Positions 1 to 10,125 of a stretch of 64,000 bases of DNA are shown piece after piece. How positions within the stretch are numbered: position 1 is the first letter of the stretch; each line of letters opens with the position of its first letter. Position numbers and translations under genes: made by a program. The notes under the pieces are model-generated. The model was not told the origin of the DNA and made no database searches. It worked only from the letters and a program-made list of their open reading frames with translations. The stretch is from positions 77,001 to 141,000 of the forward strand of contig JANATF010000022.1 of NCBI GenBank assembly GCA_029449245.1, in the 5' to 3' direction. Source of the stretch: Mortierella alpina (lineage: Eukaryota > Mortierellomycota > Mortierellomycetes > Mortierellales > Mortierellaceae).

Positions 1-60
1 AGAAAAAAGATGGGCGGAAAGATGACCACACATCGCTCGCTAAAATAGTCGAGGCAGCAA
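1..60 (+). repeat. Edge of a GATGG-type minisatellite unit
   Basis: The first bases (AAAAAAGATGGGCGG then GATGACCACAC) match the core of the arrays at 22.0, 25.0, 28.0 and 33.2 kb. Only part of one unit lies in the window, so a further array may continue to the left. Confidence 0.5.
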
Positions 61-94
61 CCATCGATCAACACCATGTAACATGAGGAGTTGT

Positions 95-664
95 TTATGA
101 ACGATTTGTCTTTGACTTGTTGGTGCCGGAGTGCTCCTCCTTTGACAGAAAACTATGGATTTCAGCCTGGGTCTTGAGGAGTTTGTCTATGGCTTCTTGT
201 AACACTTGATCGCTGGCCATGAGCAATGTTCGAGAGTCTGCAGATGATTTCTCGCGAGCAGCTGCTGCATCTTCATCAGGCCATGCATTGAATGCTCTTG
301 ATGTCGAGTCTCTGTCGTGTATGGGTTTCTGAGTCCTTTTCACGGTCGCAATAATTCCGAGAATGACCGTACATCGTGCGCGTTTCATTGCCTCCGATCC
401 TAGGACGTGGACCCTGAGACTCTCATAGCATGCCAAGGAAGAGCCGCATTCACAAGTGTATGCGAAGTTGTTATTCTCATCTCGATTGAAGAACAAGACA
501 ACTCCATCATCTAGAATTCGATGCGAGACTAGCTCATGATAGCCTTGGAGATGTCGCTTGTTCTTCTTATTTATCAGCTCTTCCTTAGGTTTCCCTTCGG
601 GGCCTAGAAGACCGAGCTTGCAAGCATGAAAGTTACAGCTATTTTTCCGCACCTTTGGATCCAT
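95..664 (-). CDS. CxCG-H zinc-finger-like protein with helical C-terminus, unknown function
   Basis: A 189-residue open frame with an ATG start. Residues about 70-95 hold the motif YTCECGS, then SL, then HV and GS, i.e. a C-x-C-G pair followed by His, resembling a degenerate zinc finger. The protein at 56,854-57,573 has the same motif (YVCCCGS..SL..HV.GS), so the two are probably distant paralogues. The C-terminal 40 residues are predicted by eye to be helical and rich in Gln, Glu and Lys. No signal peptide or membrane segment. A TGACGTCA site lies 60 bases before the ATG. Biochemical function unknown; DNA or protein binding is only a guess from the motif. Confidence 0.65.
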   Translation of the reverse strand: MDPKVRKNSCNFHACKLGLLGPEGKPKEELINKKNKRHLQGYHELVSHRILDDGVVLFFNRDENNNFAYTCECGSSLACYESLRVHVLGSEAMKRARCTVILGIIATVKRTQKPIHDRDSTSRAFNAWPDEDAAAAREKSSADSRTLLMASDQVLQEAIDKLLKTQAEIHSFLSKEEHSGTNKSKTNRS

Positions 665-723
665 CTGTTGAAGTGTGAAAAGGAACGCAATTGAGGCCTC
701 GTTCCTGAGTTATATTAAGGTTG

Positions 724-731
724 TGACGTCA
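724..731. promoter_or_regulatory. TGACGTCA (CRE/ATF-type) site
   Basis: Perfect palindrome 60 bases before the ATG of the minus-strand gene ending at 95. TGACGTCA is the classical bZIP (ATF/CREB) site. The TTATTTCC/GGAAATAA repeat found beside other copies in the window is absent here. Confidence 0.5.
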
Positions 732-859
732 CCTAGTTACCATGTAACTTGAATTCTAACTTTTGTTCCTTTTGTAGGGTACCATCACTTCAAAGTGCCA
801 AACAACACGCTCAAACACATACTCCACGTCCTCCTCCCAGACTTCCTCATAGAAATCGA

Positions 860-1333
860 GAGTCCTCGATGCAAGAATCTGCAACCGGAGTGATTGATCT
901 GTCTTCGCAGTTCAGTCTCGAGGCATTTCGCGAGTTTATGGTCTACCTTTACTACAACAAGCACTTCACTGGTTCCTACCTACCCCTCTTGTTCGAGGTT
1001 TTGTGTATCGCGGACTATTATGATGTCGGTGCCTATAGAACATGCATCGACGATTGCAACATCAAGCTCATAGCAGACGTGCCCATGTGCCTCATGATTG
1101 CCAACGAGGCTCGGAAGCATGGGGTTCTCACAAGAAAAATATATTCTAGGTGCTTAACATTCTTGTCGGAGGCTCTTAAACCACGGAAGGCTGCCTGCTA
1201 TGATGAAGATAGCGGAGACTCAAAGGCGTGGTGTTGCGCAGCCCATTCCCAAAAGTGCAAAGAAAATACAGGACCCAACTTCTATACTGTAACCAAGACT
1301 AAAGATCACAAACATTATCGTACAACTGAATAA
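860..1333 (+). pseudogene. 5'-truncated BTB/POZ paralogue
   Basis: From GAGTCCTCGATGCA at about 860 the frame follows the BTB protein at 4,174 nearly to its middle: ESSMQES, VIDLSSQ, LPLLFEVLCIADYYD, NEARKHG, EALKPRK and AWCCAAHS all have clear counterparts. The first 45 residues of the BTB fold (MADISDIYDELLASK and onward) are missing. No ATG in this frame precedes the homology; the open frame would have to begin at TTG (749). The C-terminus also ends early, after KDHKHYRTTE. Most likely a copy that lost its 5' end; an upstream exon is an alternative, but none was found. Confidence 0.65.
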
Positions 1334-1367
1334 CCTCAGTCTGCAATAAAACATACTTGACTTCCAG

Positions 1368-1520
1368 CACCAACCGCCTTGGGAGAACACCAACCGCCTT
1401 GTCTCCCAAGAATGAAAACCAACCGCCTTGTCTCGCAGGAAAAAAAGTGCTGCATGGGGGCATTGCTGGAAAAACAAGAAAAAAAATGCTGCATGGGGGA
1501 CCTGCGATGAGGGCGTGTGA
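1368..1520 (+). repeat. CCAACCGCCTTG triplet and ATGCTGCATGGGGG element
   Basis: CCAACCGCCTTG occurs three times between 1,370 and 1,430. It is followed by two copies of an A-rich run plus TGCTGCATGGGGG (about 1,440 and 1,480). The second element recurs at 30.2 kb, more weakly at 34.9 kb, and in reverse at 38.1 kb, usually just 3' of a gene. Confidence 0.55.
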
Positions 1521-1577
1521 ATTGCACTTTGAAAATATGGAATAGGAGTCCAACCTCAACCCTGACCCTTCTTGGAA

Positions 1578-1853
1578 TCACGGTGTTCGTTTATTTCCTT
1601 CAAGCTCATCCACACGTTGTTGCAACCGCTTGATAGTCGCCTCATGCTTTTCAACTGTCTCTTGGAGCTGGGTGTTTTCCGCAATGACATCCGTTAGAGC
1701 CTTCTCTAAATGAAACCTCATGTAGAGGCTGAACCCAGGAGTTTCCAGATTCTGAGATGAATTTTCAGGTTCATATGCATTGCAGCCCTGATTGCGGTGT
1801 TCAGTAAACGATGATGAGGATACGGTTTCCCCACAGTCGCAAGTAAAATTCAT
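1578..1853 (-). CDS. Small CxCG zinc-finger-like coiled-coil protein
   Basis: A 91-residue ATG-initiated frame. The N-terminus has MNFTCDCG followed by EHR and GC (C-x-C-G...H...C, possibly zinc-binding). Residues 48-88 form a convincing coiled coil (heptads through EKALTDVIAENTQL, EKHEATIKRL and QQRVDELEG). A paralogue at 37,384-37,791 matches over the whole coiled coil and the CxC..EHR..GC start, which supports coding. Coiled coils usually mediate oligomerisation; the actual role is unknown. No upstream intron is needed. Confidence 0.65.
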   Translation of the reverse strand: MNFTCDCGETVSSSSFTEHRNQGCNAYEPENSSQNLETPGFSLYMRFHLEKALTDVIAENTQLQETVEKHEATIKRLQQRVDELEGNKRTP

Positions 1854-2004
1854 GATGGACCTTTCTGTTCGTGAAGCGCTATATTAGAAGGGCATGAAGT
1901 GAATGGGAAGTGAAGGAAGAGTTGGCGTGAGGTTCAGGGGAGAGGAGACGACTAACTTTTCCCAGCGACCGCACTGACCGCCACAACTCATATCATGCGG
2001 TGTC

Positions 2005-2185
2005 CTTTGTGTGATAGCAGTCACAGTCGATGCTGCTGGTCAAGATGACAAGATGATTGAATGATGTTCATGGATCGTTGAAGGGTGCCGTGTTGGTGGC
2101 AGTGTTCACGGCAACGACCAGCGCAATTGTCCAAGCGTGGTGGCGCGACGGACAGCAGTGTGGATGCGCGGCGGTGCAACAAAAA
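2005..2185 (+). repeat. Copy of an F-box gene segment
   Basis: Matches 11,130-11,282 closely (GTGTGATAGCAGTCACA, ATGGATCGTTGAAGGGT, GTGTTCACGGCAACGACCAG, GACAGCAGTGTGGATGCGCG). At 11.1 kb the segment is the end of an F-box reading frame and contains a GGTGAGT donor-like site. Here that site reads GGTGCCG, so this copy looks non-functional. No gene is visible between 1,854 and 2,373. Confidence 0.7.
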
Positions 2186-2373
2186 GAGCAGCAGTGTTTT
2201 TTGACGGCCACGCAAGGCTCGACATTTGCAAAAAAAAGAGATTGGCGAAAAGAGCATAATCATAGGTAGGCTCTCACATGACAGGAACAACAGAGGGATA
2301 GAATGTAACATCTGCGCAAAGGTGATAGTTACTTATGAAATTTATGAAATGCTCTGCCATAAGGACACGTTAA

Positions 2374-3174
2374 CTAACACCTACACACAAGACCTCTATG
2401 GTGCGTATACGTAAAACGTGGAGGAATTGCATTGTTCCTAGATCCGAAAACTTCTTGGCCCACGTGTTCTTTAGCCCGCCGGCATCGAGAACGGGAATTC
2501 TCGAGAACCCATCTCTCTCCACCGGTGCAAAGCTTGCCTTGCCAAACTCTCTTCTCCAACTCTGGAAGACACAGCACATCGACACACGCATAGGTACGTA
2601 TGTCTTGGCTGTCTCCGGTATTCGAGAGTTTAAAGTCGCTGTACCGGAAATTCCTCGCCTTCAACTCCGAAGATACCCTTGCCTTGATAGCGATTTCATT
2701 TCGCGTCAACGATTCCACGCAGTATCGGTCGATACACTTAGCTAAGCCGTTAACAAATGGAGGTTCCCAATCTGCGCGGATCTTTTCGGTTAGACGACGG
2801 TATGCGATTTCAGCCAGCTGAAGACACAGGACATTGCGTGGCATAACACGAAACAAATTCCACAACGCATCAATGTCTCCGCGTGGATCGAAAAACACCA
2901 GGCGTTTGGTTTCCAACAAAGACTGCAGAGTGTTGCCCATGGTCGAGACAGAATCGAACGCAGCCATGCCTAGAGTATCAACATCAACAAGATACACTCG
3001 ACGCTGCGGGTTTCCGTCATAGATCTGCACAGTGAATAGGGCGCCGTAGCGTGAGAGCTGATCACCTTCACAATCCACATACAGCGTGTCTTTCTGCGAA
3101 AGGTCGTCGATGGCAGCGGAAAGCTTTTGGAGATCGTCGATAACTTCTGGCTGGCATTCGCTGATAGCCCTCAT
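2374..3174 (-). CDS. Exd1/RNase D-like 3'-5' exonuclease domain protein
   Basis: 266 residues from the ATG at 3,174. The DEDDy-type exonuclease motifs are visible: motif I LYVDCEGDQLSRYG (Asp and Glu), motif II FDPRGDIDALWN (Asp), motif III TYACVDVLCLPEL (Tyr and Asp). These residues bind the two metal ions for 3'-5' hydrolysis of RNA or DNA in the DnaQ/RNase D superfamily. No HRDC or RNA-binding domain, so a single-domain enzyme of the Exd1/egalitarian-like type. The last 40 residues (after GGERWVLENSRSR) look less conserved and may reflect an unrecognised intron or frameshift. Active-site set complete, so activity is plausible; the natural substrate is unknown. Confidence 0.75.
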   Translation of the reverse strand: MRAISECQPEVIDDLQKLSAAIDDLSQKDTLYVDCEGDQLSRYGALFTVQIYDGNPQRRVYLVDVDTLGMAAFDSVSTMGNTLQSLLETKRLVFFDPRGDIDALWNLFRVMPRNVLCLQLAEIAYRRLTEKIRADWEPPFVNGLAKCIDRYCVESLTRNEIAIKARVSSELKARNFRYSDFKLSNTGDSQDIRTYACVDVLCLPELEKRVWQGKLCTGGERWVLENSRSRCRRAKEHVGQEVFGSRNNAIPPRFTYTHHRGLVCRC

Positions 3175-3199
3175 TGTTGGTGCTTGAAAACACTGCACG

Positions 3200-3783
3200 C
3201 ACAAGCAGTTCGTTTGAAGTTAGGGAAGGCAAAGCTCAAAGCTAAGTCAAAATATAAATACATACGCTACCAATTAGCTTAATTTTGATGAGCCTTTCAG
3301 TATTGATATAGCAATGCTCATCGTGCTCACCTCTAGACAACAAGTTGGAGGAAGAGGGTTGGATGTTTAAAAGAGGCTGGCTACACGACACTGGAGAACA
3401 GATGTGGTAGAGTCAAAAACGTGAATGAGTCGGAAATGGGCGATGGGTGCACAGACTGGCTGAAATAAATAGGGATGAAGGAGTGCGTGAGGGAAGACAA
3501 AAGACGCCTGCAAAAATTGGAATATTTATACATAAAAGAAAGCAGAAGAGTGAGAAAACGTCGCACGGGTGTGATAGTTTAGCCATTGGGTTTTCAATAG
3601 AGCTCCAGTGTATGGAAAGGAAGTTTTGCCTTTTGCTCCGATGTGGTAATGTACCCTAGTTGTTTTTGCTTGACTGGATCATGGCAACAAAGTAGTCAAA
3701 CTGATTTGCCTTGAGTTCGAGCCCTTTTGAAAATGGTGGACAAGACTTTTCTACTCTCTTCAAGTACATTGATACGACAAGAC
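3200..3783. other. Intergenic, no gene seen
   Basis: No convincing open frame or repeat. A purine-rich stretch at 3,440-3,570 gives only short frames on both strands. Confidence 0.5.
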
Positions 3784-4173
3784 TTTCACTTCAGTAGAAG
3801 TCAAGACATTCTTGACGCTTGGCTGAGCCTAAATTAAAGTTCCTGACCAAAAGGCAAAACTTTGGACATCTTGATGGCCACATCGACAAAGCATCAACCA
3901 AATGCACATAGATGAAAAGCGCGCAATGGAACTTGCCTGTATAAAAACCTCAGGAAAGAAAGTTGGTTGGTCTTGGAGGAACCTCCTCCACCGGGCAAAC
4001 GTGAAGCAGTGTAAAGAAATGTCAGTGACACAGGTGTTTCGTTTCCTCTTAAGGTTTCGTTTCCTCTTAAGGTTGTGACATCCACGAAATTGAAAAAAGC
4101 TTTCGAATCCTTTTCCCTCCACTTCCCTTACACATTTTTTCCATCCTCCATCTTCCATCCTTTCTCTCGAAAT
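3784..4173 (+). promoter_or_regulatory. Upstream region of the BTB gene, copied elsewhere
   Basis: Leads into the ATG at 4,174. It contains CCTGTATAAAAACCTCAGG (TATA-like, about 3,940) and a direct repeat AAGGTTTCGTTTCCTCTT (4,040-4,075). The block is copied at 11,283-11,515, where no BTB gene follows, and in part at 35,130-35,400, where a broken BTB copy follows. Confidence 0.65.
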
Positions 4174-4959
4174 ATGGCCGACATATCCGATATTTACGAC
4201 GAATTGCTGGCATCCAAAGAGGGCGACGTCCTTGTCAAACTCAAAGAAGGAAATGAACTCAAAGTCATCTCATTTTTAATCAAGAAACGCTCCTCAGTGT
4301 TCAGAACTATGCTAGAGTCCTCGATGCAGGAATCTGTAACAGGCGTGATTGATCTGTCTTCACAATACAGCCTCGAGGCATTTCGCGAGCTTATGGCCTA
4401 CATCTACTACAACAAGCAATACAGTGGTTCCCACCTGCCCCTCTTGTTCGAGGTCCTGTGTATTGCCGACTTCTATGACGTCGGTACCTACAGAGACTAT
4501 ATCGGCGAGCGGATCGTCAAGCTCATAAGAAACGTACCTATCTCTCTCGCTGTGGCTACCGAGGCCCGGAAGCATGGAGATCTCACTAAGAAAATTTACG
4601 TCCGATGTCTCGACTTTCTGGCAGAGGCTCTTAAACCGCAGAAAGGCAGATGCTACGATGTAGATAGCGGGGACTCCCGGGCTTGGTGTTGTGCAGACCA
4701 TTCCACAAAGTGCACAGAACATGTAGATCCTCAAGACTTCAGCTCATACACTGTGGATGGACAAGTGGCATGCATATATTACAAGCTTCGCAGCCAAAGA
4801 CAGCACTGCGCGTATGCATTCACTGCCAGATGCTGTACTCATGGCCCGGTTAAATTTACACCGGCATTGACAACAATCAAACAGCTCCCCGACTTCATTG
4901 TGGACGATCTCAACTCGGCCGAGATGAAGGAGAAGGGGCAAGAGAACAAGACCTCATAG
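4174..4959 (+). CDS. BTB/POZ domain protein
   Basis: 261 residues from an ATG after a TATA-containing leader. Residues 1-110 have the BTB/POZ pattern: a Gly/Asp strand (GDVLVKLKEG), the Ser-Val-Phe-Arg-Met-Leu turn (KRSSVFRTMLESSMQES), VIDLSSQYSLEAFRELMAYIYYNKQYSG and LLFEVLCIADFYDV. BTB domains form dimers and often recruit substrates to cullin-3 ubiquitin ligases. The C-terminal part has many Cys residues (CYDVDSGDSRAWCCADHSTKC; CAYAFTARCCTHG) that could bind metal; I do not recognise it as a named domain. Two degraded relatives lie at 860 and 35,401, so this is the intact member of a small local family. The start is supported by conservation of MxD...SDIYDELLASKEGD. Confidence 0.8.
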   Translation: MADISDIYDELLASKEGDVLVKLKEGNELKVISFLIKKRSSVFRTMLESSMQESVTGVIDLSSQYSLEAFRELMAYIYYNKQYSGSHLPLLFEVLCIADFYDVGTYRDYIGERIVKLIRNVPISLAVATEARKHGDLTKKIYVRCLDFLAEALKPQKGRCYDVDSGDSRAWCCADHSTKCTEHVDPQDFSSYTVDGQVACIYYKLRSQRQHCAYAFTARCCTHGPVKFTPALTTIKQLPDFIVDDLNSAEMKEKGQENKTS

Positions 4960-7921
4960 CTGATGATATATAGATTAAAAAAAAAAAAGAACCTTTTGAA
5001 AATGCAACAGGAAAATCTCAGCACCGACAGATTCTGCTCGATCTTGCCAGTTACCCGGGTGCTTTGTCAGTCGTGCCAACAAAATCCCTCGCTAAAGCGG
5101 GACTCTGCATGGTGTTGGATCCATATCGAGGAACTCTGATGAAGATTATCCAACATCGTCTGACAAAGAGCCGCGAACTCCATCAACTTTAAAGCATGTA
5201 GCAAAAGAAATGCAATCATGGTGTCAGAGCGGGCAGAGTGATTTGTAATGCGATAACAACCAACCCCTTGCTAAGGAGCACGTTGTGATGGCCAGGAACT
5301 TTTCAACAATATACCATGGAGAGCTTCTAGCATAACGAATGCCATGCCCACCGTGGTGTTTGACTTTCGGAGAAAAAATGTTAAACAGATGTTTGCCTCC
5401 TTTGGCCAAACGCTATTGCTGAAGAGATTTACCCTTCACGCTTAGAGCAATGATAAAAAGGCATGGTGGTCAACCTCGCACCCAAAAAGCGACCAGAAGA
5501 GAGAAAGAGTAGGAGGTTTAAAAGTTTGAGTGATAATGGCGCTTGCTCCATAATTGTGATGATGACGAGATGAAGAGTTGAAGATAACGCGATGAAGGGA
5601 TTAAAGCACAGGTCGAAGTGCAAATAACGATAGAGACGTGGGAGCGAGTGAACAAGTGCACAGAAGATGGTAAGCTGAAAAGATGAAAGGAGTGGAGGTG
5701 AAGAGCATGAGGCCAAGAAAACACGCGGGTACTTGCCGTCACCACGATTACACCACCATAAGGATTTGTCTTACTTTCGCGTTCAAACCAAATTCCTAGA
5801 ACTTACCTTTGTGCGTGTTTGTAAGGCAAGAGAGACCGGTGAGAAGAATGAGGAAACAGGAATTGGTTGAGACGTCACTGAAATTATTTCCCTGCTATAT
5901 AGGAAATAACAGGGCTATGCCATAATCGCGCCCAGACCAACAGTTCAAACAACTGAAACATTCGAAATTAAAGTTCTAACCCAGGCACAGATCCAGGCCG
6001 CTGGACACTGACCAGGTTTAGAATGTGTGAGCCGCAACGACACGGTCGGGTCTGGTGCACACCAACATCTTATAAAAAAGGCCACAAAAAGATACATCAC
6101 AAAGGTAGGTGCCAGATGTGGGCAGACTCGCCTAGCCCCTTTGCCTGGTAAGCTAAACAGTCCGGGCCAGGCAACACAACCGTGTACCCAATGTTGGAAC
6201 TTAAACCCCGCACAGCCACCGCCGCGGGAGTTTGCCCAGACCATCCTTAGTAAATCTCATGACTGAAACATTTATAGGCTTCACATTCTTTATTCACTTG
6301 ACCTGATTGGCCGACTCAACAAGGCTTAACATGGGGCCTTGGCAGCCACACGACTGAAACATTCCGCCCAGGCCACCAAGAGGCTCCCAAGTGATTGGTC
6401 ACAGGTGTTGTGTTCTCACGCACTTGGAAGAACTTGAACCAGATCACAGCAGTCACACGCACGCCTGGTCAAATTAGGCTGCGTTCTCACCCTTGGCAGT
6501 TTTCTTTATGCAACATGCGCTTAATGGTTCTGAAACGCACCCAAGTAGTGTGGACGTGTCCTTTAATGCTCACGTCCACAGGAGACATTGAATACATCCT
6601 TCTTCACTCCGTTCTCATTACTTGACAGCTCCTAGTAGCTGTGTCTTTTCCTCTAACCGCGACACTTTCCACCTTTACCGAATAAATTCCACCACACTCT
6701 TCCAGTTATAATTGGCGTTGCTAATCCGATCAATGTCTCATACCCAGTGAGCACTGGAAAAGGAAAACGCTGTCCAAGGCCCAGGCTACGGAACGAGCGT
6801 GCCCTGAGTGCTCACACACGCATCTTGTCAGTGTCGCCCGGGCACGGACTGTTTCAGCTTCAGTAGTGGCAGTGTCGCCTGGGCACGGACTGTTTCAACT
6901 TCGCAATTTCCCACGTTGGGCACAGCCGCTGTTTATGGTGTGTTCAGGTTGGGAGGGCATTGAGTCTGGAAATTTGTCGCAGAACGACTTTCCCAGCAAC
7001 GGCAGCAGGATGGTCTAGAACACCAGTGTAGTCATGAGTTACTTCCCTACTTCGCAAAAGTCTCAGAGTCTGGGCAGACCGAGAACTTCTAACCCGGGAC
7101 AACATTGACTAGACTCGGGCTGGGTTCGCATTGTTACTCCATGTAACGTACTGGGACCTACTAGGTTCTAGGGAGTGTACTTCTTTAGTTTGGAGACCAC
7201 TTCCCTTTTTATCAAAGTTCATCCAGTGTAAGTTAGCCGGTGGCAGGACGCCTGCATAAGAGTCCTGCCTCTGCAAAGAATAAACAACATCTCTTTGTCT
7301 CCTTGACTCCACAATTCCACTATACGTTTCACTCCACACTCAGTTCTTTCACAGTCCTGCTTACCGCACCCACTTGCCAGCGTGCAAAGCTTCCTGGTAA
7401 ACTATATAACCGCCGCAGCTCTCTCCAATGGAAGCATTCAAGTCCAAATCTCAAAAATTGACTGGCTGTGCGATATCTCGTAACCGCGCCCAGATCACCA
7501 ACAGTTCCAAAAAAAAACGACTGAAACATTCGAAAGAAAAGTTAAAGTTAAGCAGGATGTTGTCCGTGGAAACAATCTGTGCCCTGGCACCGCCACTGAC
7601 GGGAAAATACCCAAACTGAAACAGTCCGTGTCTAGGCAGCACTGCCACTGAGTCGGGTAGTTGTCCATATCCAGGCAACAACTGCCATTGAGTAGGGTTG
7701 CATTAGAAACTGCATAGGCCGGATTAAGGACGAATGCTCGCTGTCTATTTAAACACCAACAAAACACTTCTCAACATCAACGAAGCCACACCAACAAGTA
7801 AGGTTACATTCACGGTTATACACCACATTCTTCGACCCAATGATACTTTTTATCAGTTCTCATCCATCTTGGCTCCTCTCCTTCTCCTTAATCTATCATA
7901 GTTGATATTCACAGAAGCAAC
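4960..7921. other. 3-kb intergenic region with repeated short motifs
   Basis: No gene supported. It carries scattered CTGAAACATTC copies (about 5,951, 6,263, 6,352, 7,519), two near-identical copies of a GGGCACGGACTGTTTCA stretch at 6,835-6,895, GCCCAGAC-type words (5,932, 6,236), and a CRE/inverted-repeat element at 5,871-5,909. Open frames here are short and unsupported. Confidence 0.55.
5871..5909 (+). promoter_or_regulatory. CRE plus TTATTTCC/GGAAATAA inverted repeat, copy 1
   Basis: GACGTCACTG at 5,871, then ATTATTTCC (5,883-5,891) and GGAAATAA (5,902-5,909). Same layout as the copies at 9,931, 11,563, 37,044, 39,249 and 42,178. No gene starts nearby. Confidence 0.6.
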
Positions 7922-9577
7922 ATGGATAATCCTGGCAAAACACATCCAGCCCCAACCTCCAAAGCCAAGTCAACTAGAGAAAGCGCCATGGACAAAAACC
8001 GGTCGAACAGTGCTTGCAGGCCGGGAAGCGGTTCTCGAGCAGATTCCAGCAACACAGTGCTACCAGCCGTCGTGGCGGCAACCTTGGGCGGCATCTTACC
8101 TGCCTATCGCCTAGTTGGTGAGCAAGTGCAGTGGGGTAAGCATGTTCTTGAATCCTCTGCATTCTACTTCCCAAATGGGGCTGAAGATAAGCCGCCATCA
8201 CCTACGACCTTCGCTGCGCAGTTGCCTTCGCCGCAGTCCGCGATTGTGCCAAAATCAGAGTTGAGCTACGAGCCGGTGGTTGCGCTAGTGCCCGATGCTC
8301 GTGAAATCACATCTCCGAGCTACCGGGTGAGCGCTCCTAAAGACACCTATGTTCCAAAACTTCTAACAGATTATAAATATGATCAGGAACGCAGCATGAT
8401 GGAGACCGAGGGTCACAGGTATTTGATTGAGCGTAGAGGAGGTGCTAAGGAGGCAGATGTCATATGTCACGGAAGCATGGCTCGTTGGACTGAACTGAAG
8501 TTTGACGAAAGCTTGGTGGAAACCACCCCGGTTCGGATCCCAATTCTCCGCGTGCATCCCGAAATGCTGCGCGAGATGACACCACAGGATCGGGATGTAT
8601 TTTTGGATTCTCTCGAAGATCATGGGAAAAAGTTCCCGACCACACTGTCCTATATCGATTGTTGTGAGCCGCAGCTACGCGGGAAAGCATCGATAGGGCC
8701 AGCTGCAACCTTGGCCTTGCTGATGCGTGTCCATGGTAGAACGCAGGATTTTGGCGCCGTCGTCGGAGCGCGTCCTGTACCAGTCATCCCTGAACTGATG
8801 GCAATGGATGACCACCACGCCTTTCACTTATCTGACTTGCCGTGGGTGATCTACTATGCGCTGCCGCGCTTGAGGATGTCCGAGCCAATGGAGCAAGGAT
8901 TTGCCTGTGCAGCAACAGCAGCAGCGGTGGCAGCCGCTCTGGATCATGCTTATGGCCCCGCAACTTCGAAGAACAACCCAGAGCAAATCTACCAACGGTT
9001 CAAGGTGACCATTCAAAAGATTTCGGAGACTCCGCTGGAGCGTCTATGCTTGCTGACACCAAAATCGCAAGCGTTCTTCTTCGGCATGATGTATGGGGTG
9101 CTCATGGCCGGCTCGATGATGTATGCAGAAAGAGCAGAAATCAACGATGCAAAAAAGCGCAAACTCATTGAGTGGGGTATCAAAGCAGCCACCGATTTGA
9201 TTGTGACAGTGCCAGTTGCCTTTCATGCAAGCCCTGCCCTCGTCATCCTGGTGCCAATTGTCAACCACGCCGTTGATCCCATGGTGAAAACTGTAGCGAC
9301 ATTTGTCTTTCCCAAGAAGCGCTGGGTGAAGGTTTTGGAAATGTCCTTTAACGCCCTACAGATCCACATGGCATCCCAAGCAGCAAACAATCAGAGTCAC
9401 GAAAACATTACCACCGGATTCTTAACGGGTTACAAGACCATACTCGAGTCGACGAAAACAGCACAAGACTACTACAACGAGACATGGGAGAAGAACGCCA
9501 AGCTTTTGTCTGCCAAGAAAAAGTATCCTGGCCTGCGTGACTTCCTGAATACGATTTTTGGGAAAAAACCCACTTAG
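7922..9577 (+). CDS. Orphan 551-residue protein with hydrophobic segments
   Basis: One long uninterrupted frame from an ATG, with no close relative that I recognise. The first 45 residues are polar (Ser, Lys, Pro, Asn rich), then a hydrophobic stretch (LPAVVAATLGGILPAYRLV, about 47-65). Further hydrophobic segments are AFFFGMMYGVLMAGSMMYA (about 395-415) and DLIVTVPVAFHASPALVILV (about 433-455), so membrane association is possible. It ends with a Lys-rich helix. Length and clean codon structure argue for a real gene. Function cannot be assigned. Confidence 0.7.
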   Translation: MDNPGKTHPAPTSKAKSTRESAMDKNRSNSACRPGSGSRADSSNTVLPAVVAATLGGILPAYRLVGEQVQWGKHVLESSAFYFPNGAEDKPPSPTTFAAQLPSPQSAIVPKSELSYEPVVALVPDAREITSPSYRVSAPKDTYVPKLLTDYKYDQERSMMETEGHRYLIERRGGAKEADVICHGSMARWTELKFDESLVETTPVRIPILRVHPEMLREMTPQDRDVFLDSLEDHGKKFPTTLSYIDCCEPQLRGKASIGPAATLALLMRVHGRTQDFGAVVGARPVPVIPELMAMDDHHAFHLSDLPWVIYYALPRLRMSEPMEQGFACAATAAAVAAALDHAYGPATSKNNPEQIYQRFKVTIQKISETPLERLCLLTPKSQAFFFGMMYGVLMAGSMMYAERAEINDAKKRKLIEWGIKAATDLIVTVPVAFHASPALVILVPIVNHAVDPMVKTVATFVFPKKRWVKVLEMSFNALQIHMASQAANNQSHENITTGFLTGYKTILESTKTAQDYYNETWEKNAKLLSAKKKYPGLRDFLNTIFGKKPT

Positions 9578-9679
9578 GAATCCTCTTGAGTCCATCACCT
9601 TCAAACACAATCACATCTTAACTCCATCTCAACATCGTAGCAACGCCATCAACGCTGTCATGGAAAGCATCACACTTGA

Positions 9680-10000
9680 ATATGCACATGGAACATCACC
9701 TTCCTCCAGTCATAAATGAAGAACAGGAACCAGTGGAAGCTGTAGAAAACTAGAGAATCATGATGTCGTCCATGAAGAAGGTGGTGTTGACTAGAACGTG
9801 TTATGAAAGACAAAGATGTGCACCAAAATGAAGTGAAAACCGAGGGAACTTTGCAGTACGCGCAACAGCAGGTCCTTGAGGCAACCCCAGGTCTGAATTG
9901 GTGAAGGTGGCAAAAAAAGGAGAAAGGCGAGACGTCACTGTCACATTTATTTCCTTCACCTAGGAAATAATCGATTGATTTGACTGCTCTTTTTATACGC
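9680..10000 (+). repeat. Dispersed repeat containing a CRE/inverted-repeat element
   Basis: CACCTTCCTCCAGTCATAAA and the following 200 bases resemble 41,806-41,970 (ATTACCTTCCTCCAGCCATA, GTGAAAACCAAGGGAAC), and more weakly 41,640-41,700. At 9,931-9,970 lie GACGTCA, ATTTATTTCC and GGAAATAA, then GATTGATTTGACTGCTC and a TATA-like TTTTTATAC, 130-195 bases before the SMP gene. It may be its promoter, a repeated element, or both. Confidence 0.6.
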
Positions 10001-10125
10001 GAAACACGTCGAACAGGAACGGTGGTCTGTGCTTTGCGGTGTGACTCTTCCTTCGTTTTGTATTTAAAAGAAAACCTTTCAGTTTCCTTCACCTCACTCC
10101 ATTTCCTCTTACCCTAACAATCGAC

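Noticed and set aside
5945-6266. Overlapping frames of 79-99 codons on both strands
   Set aside because: Neither shows codon bias, homology or promoter; the region contains recurring non-coding words.
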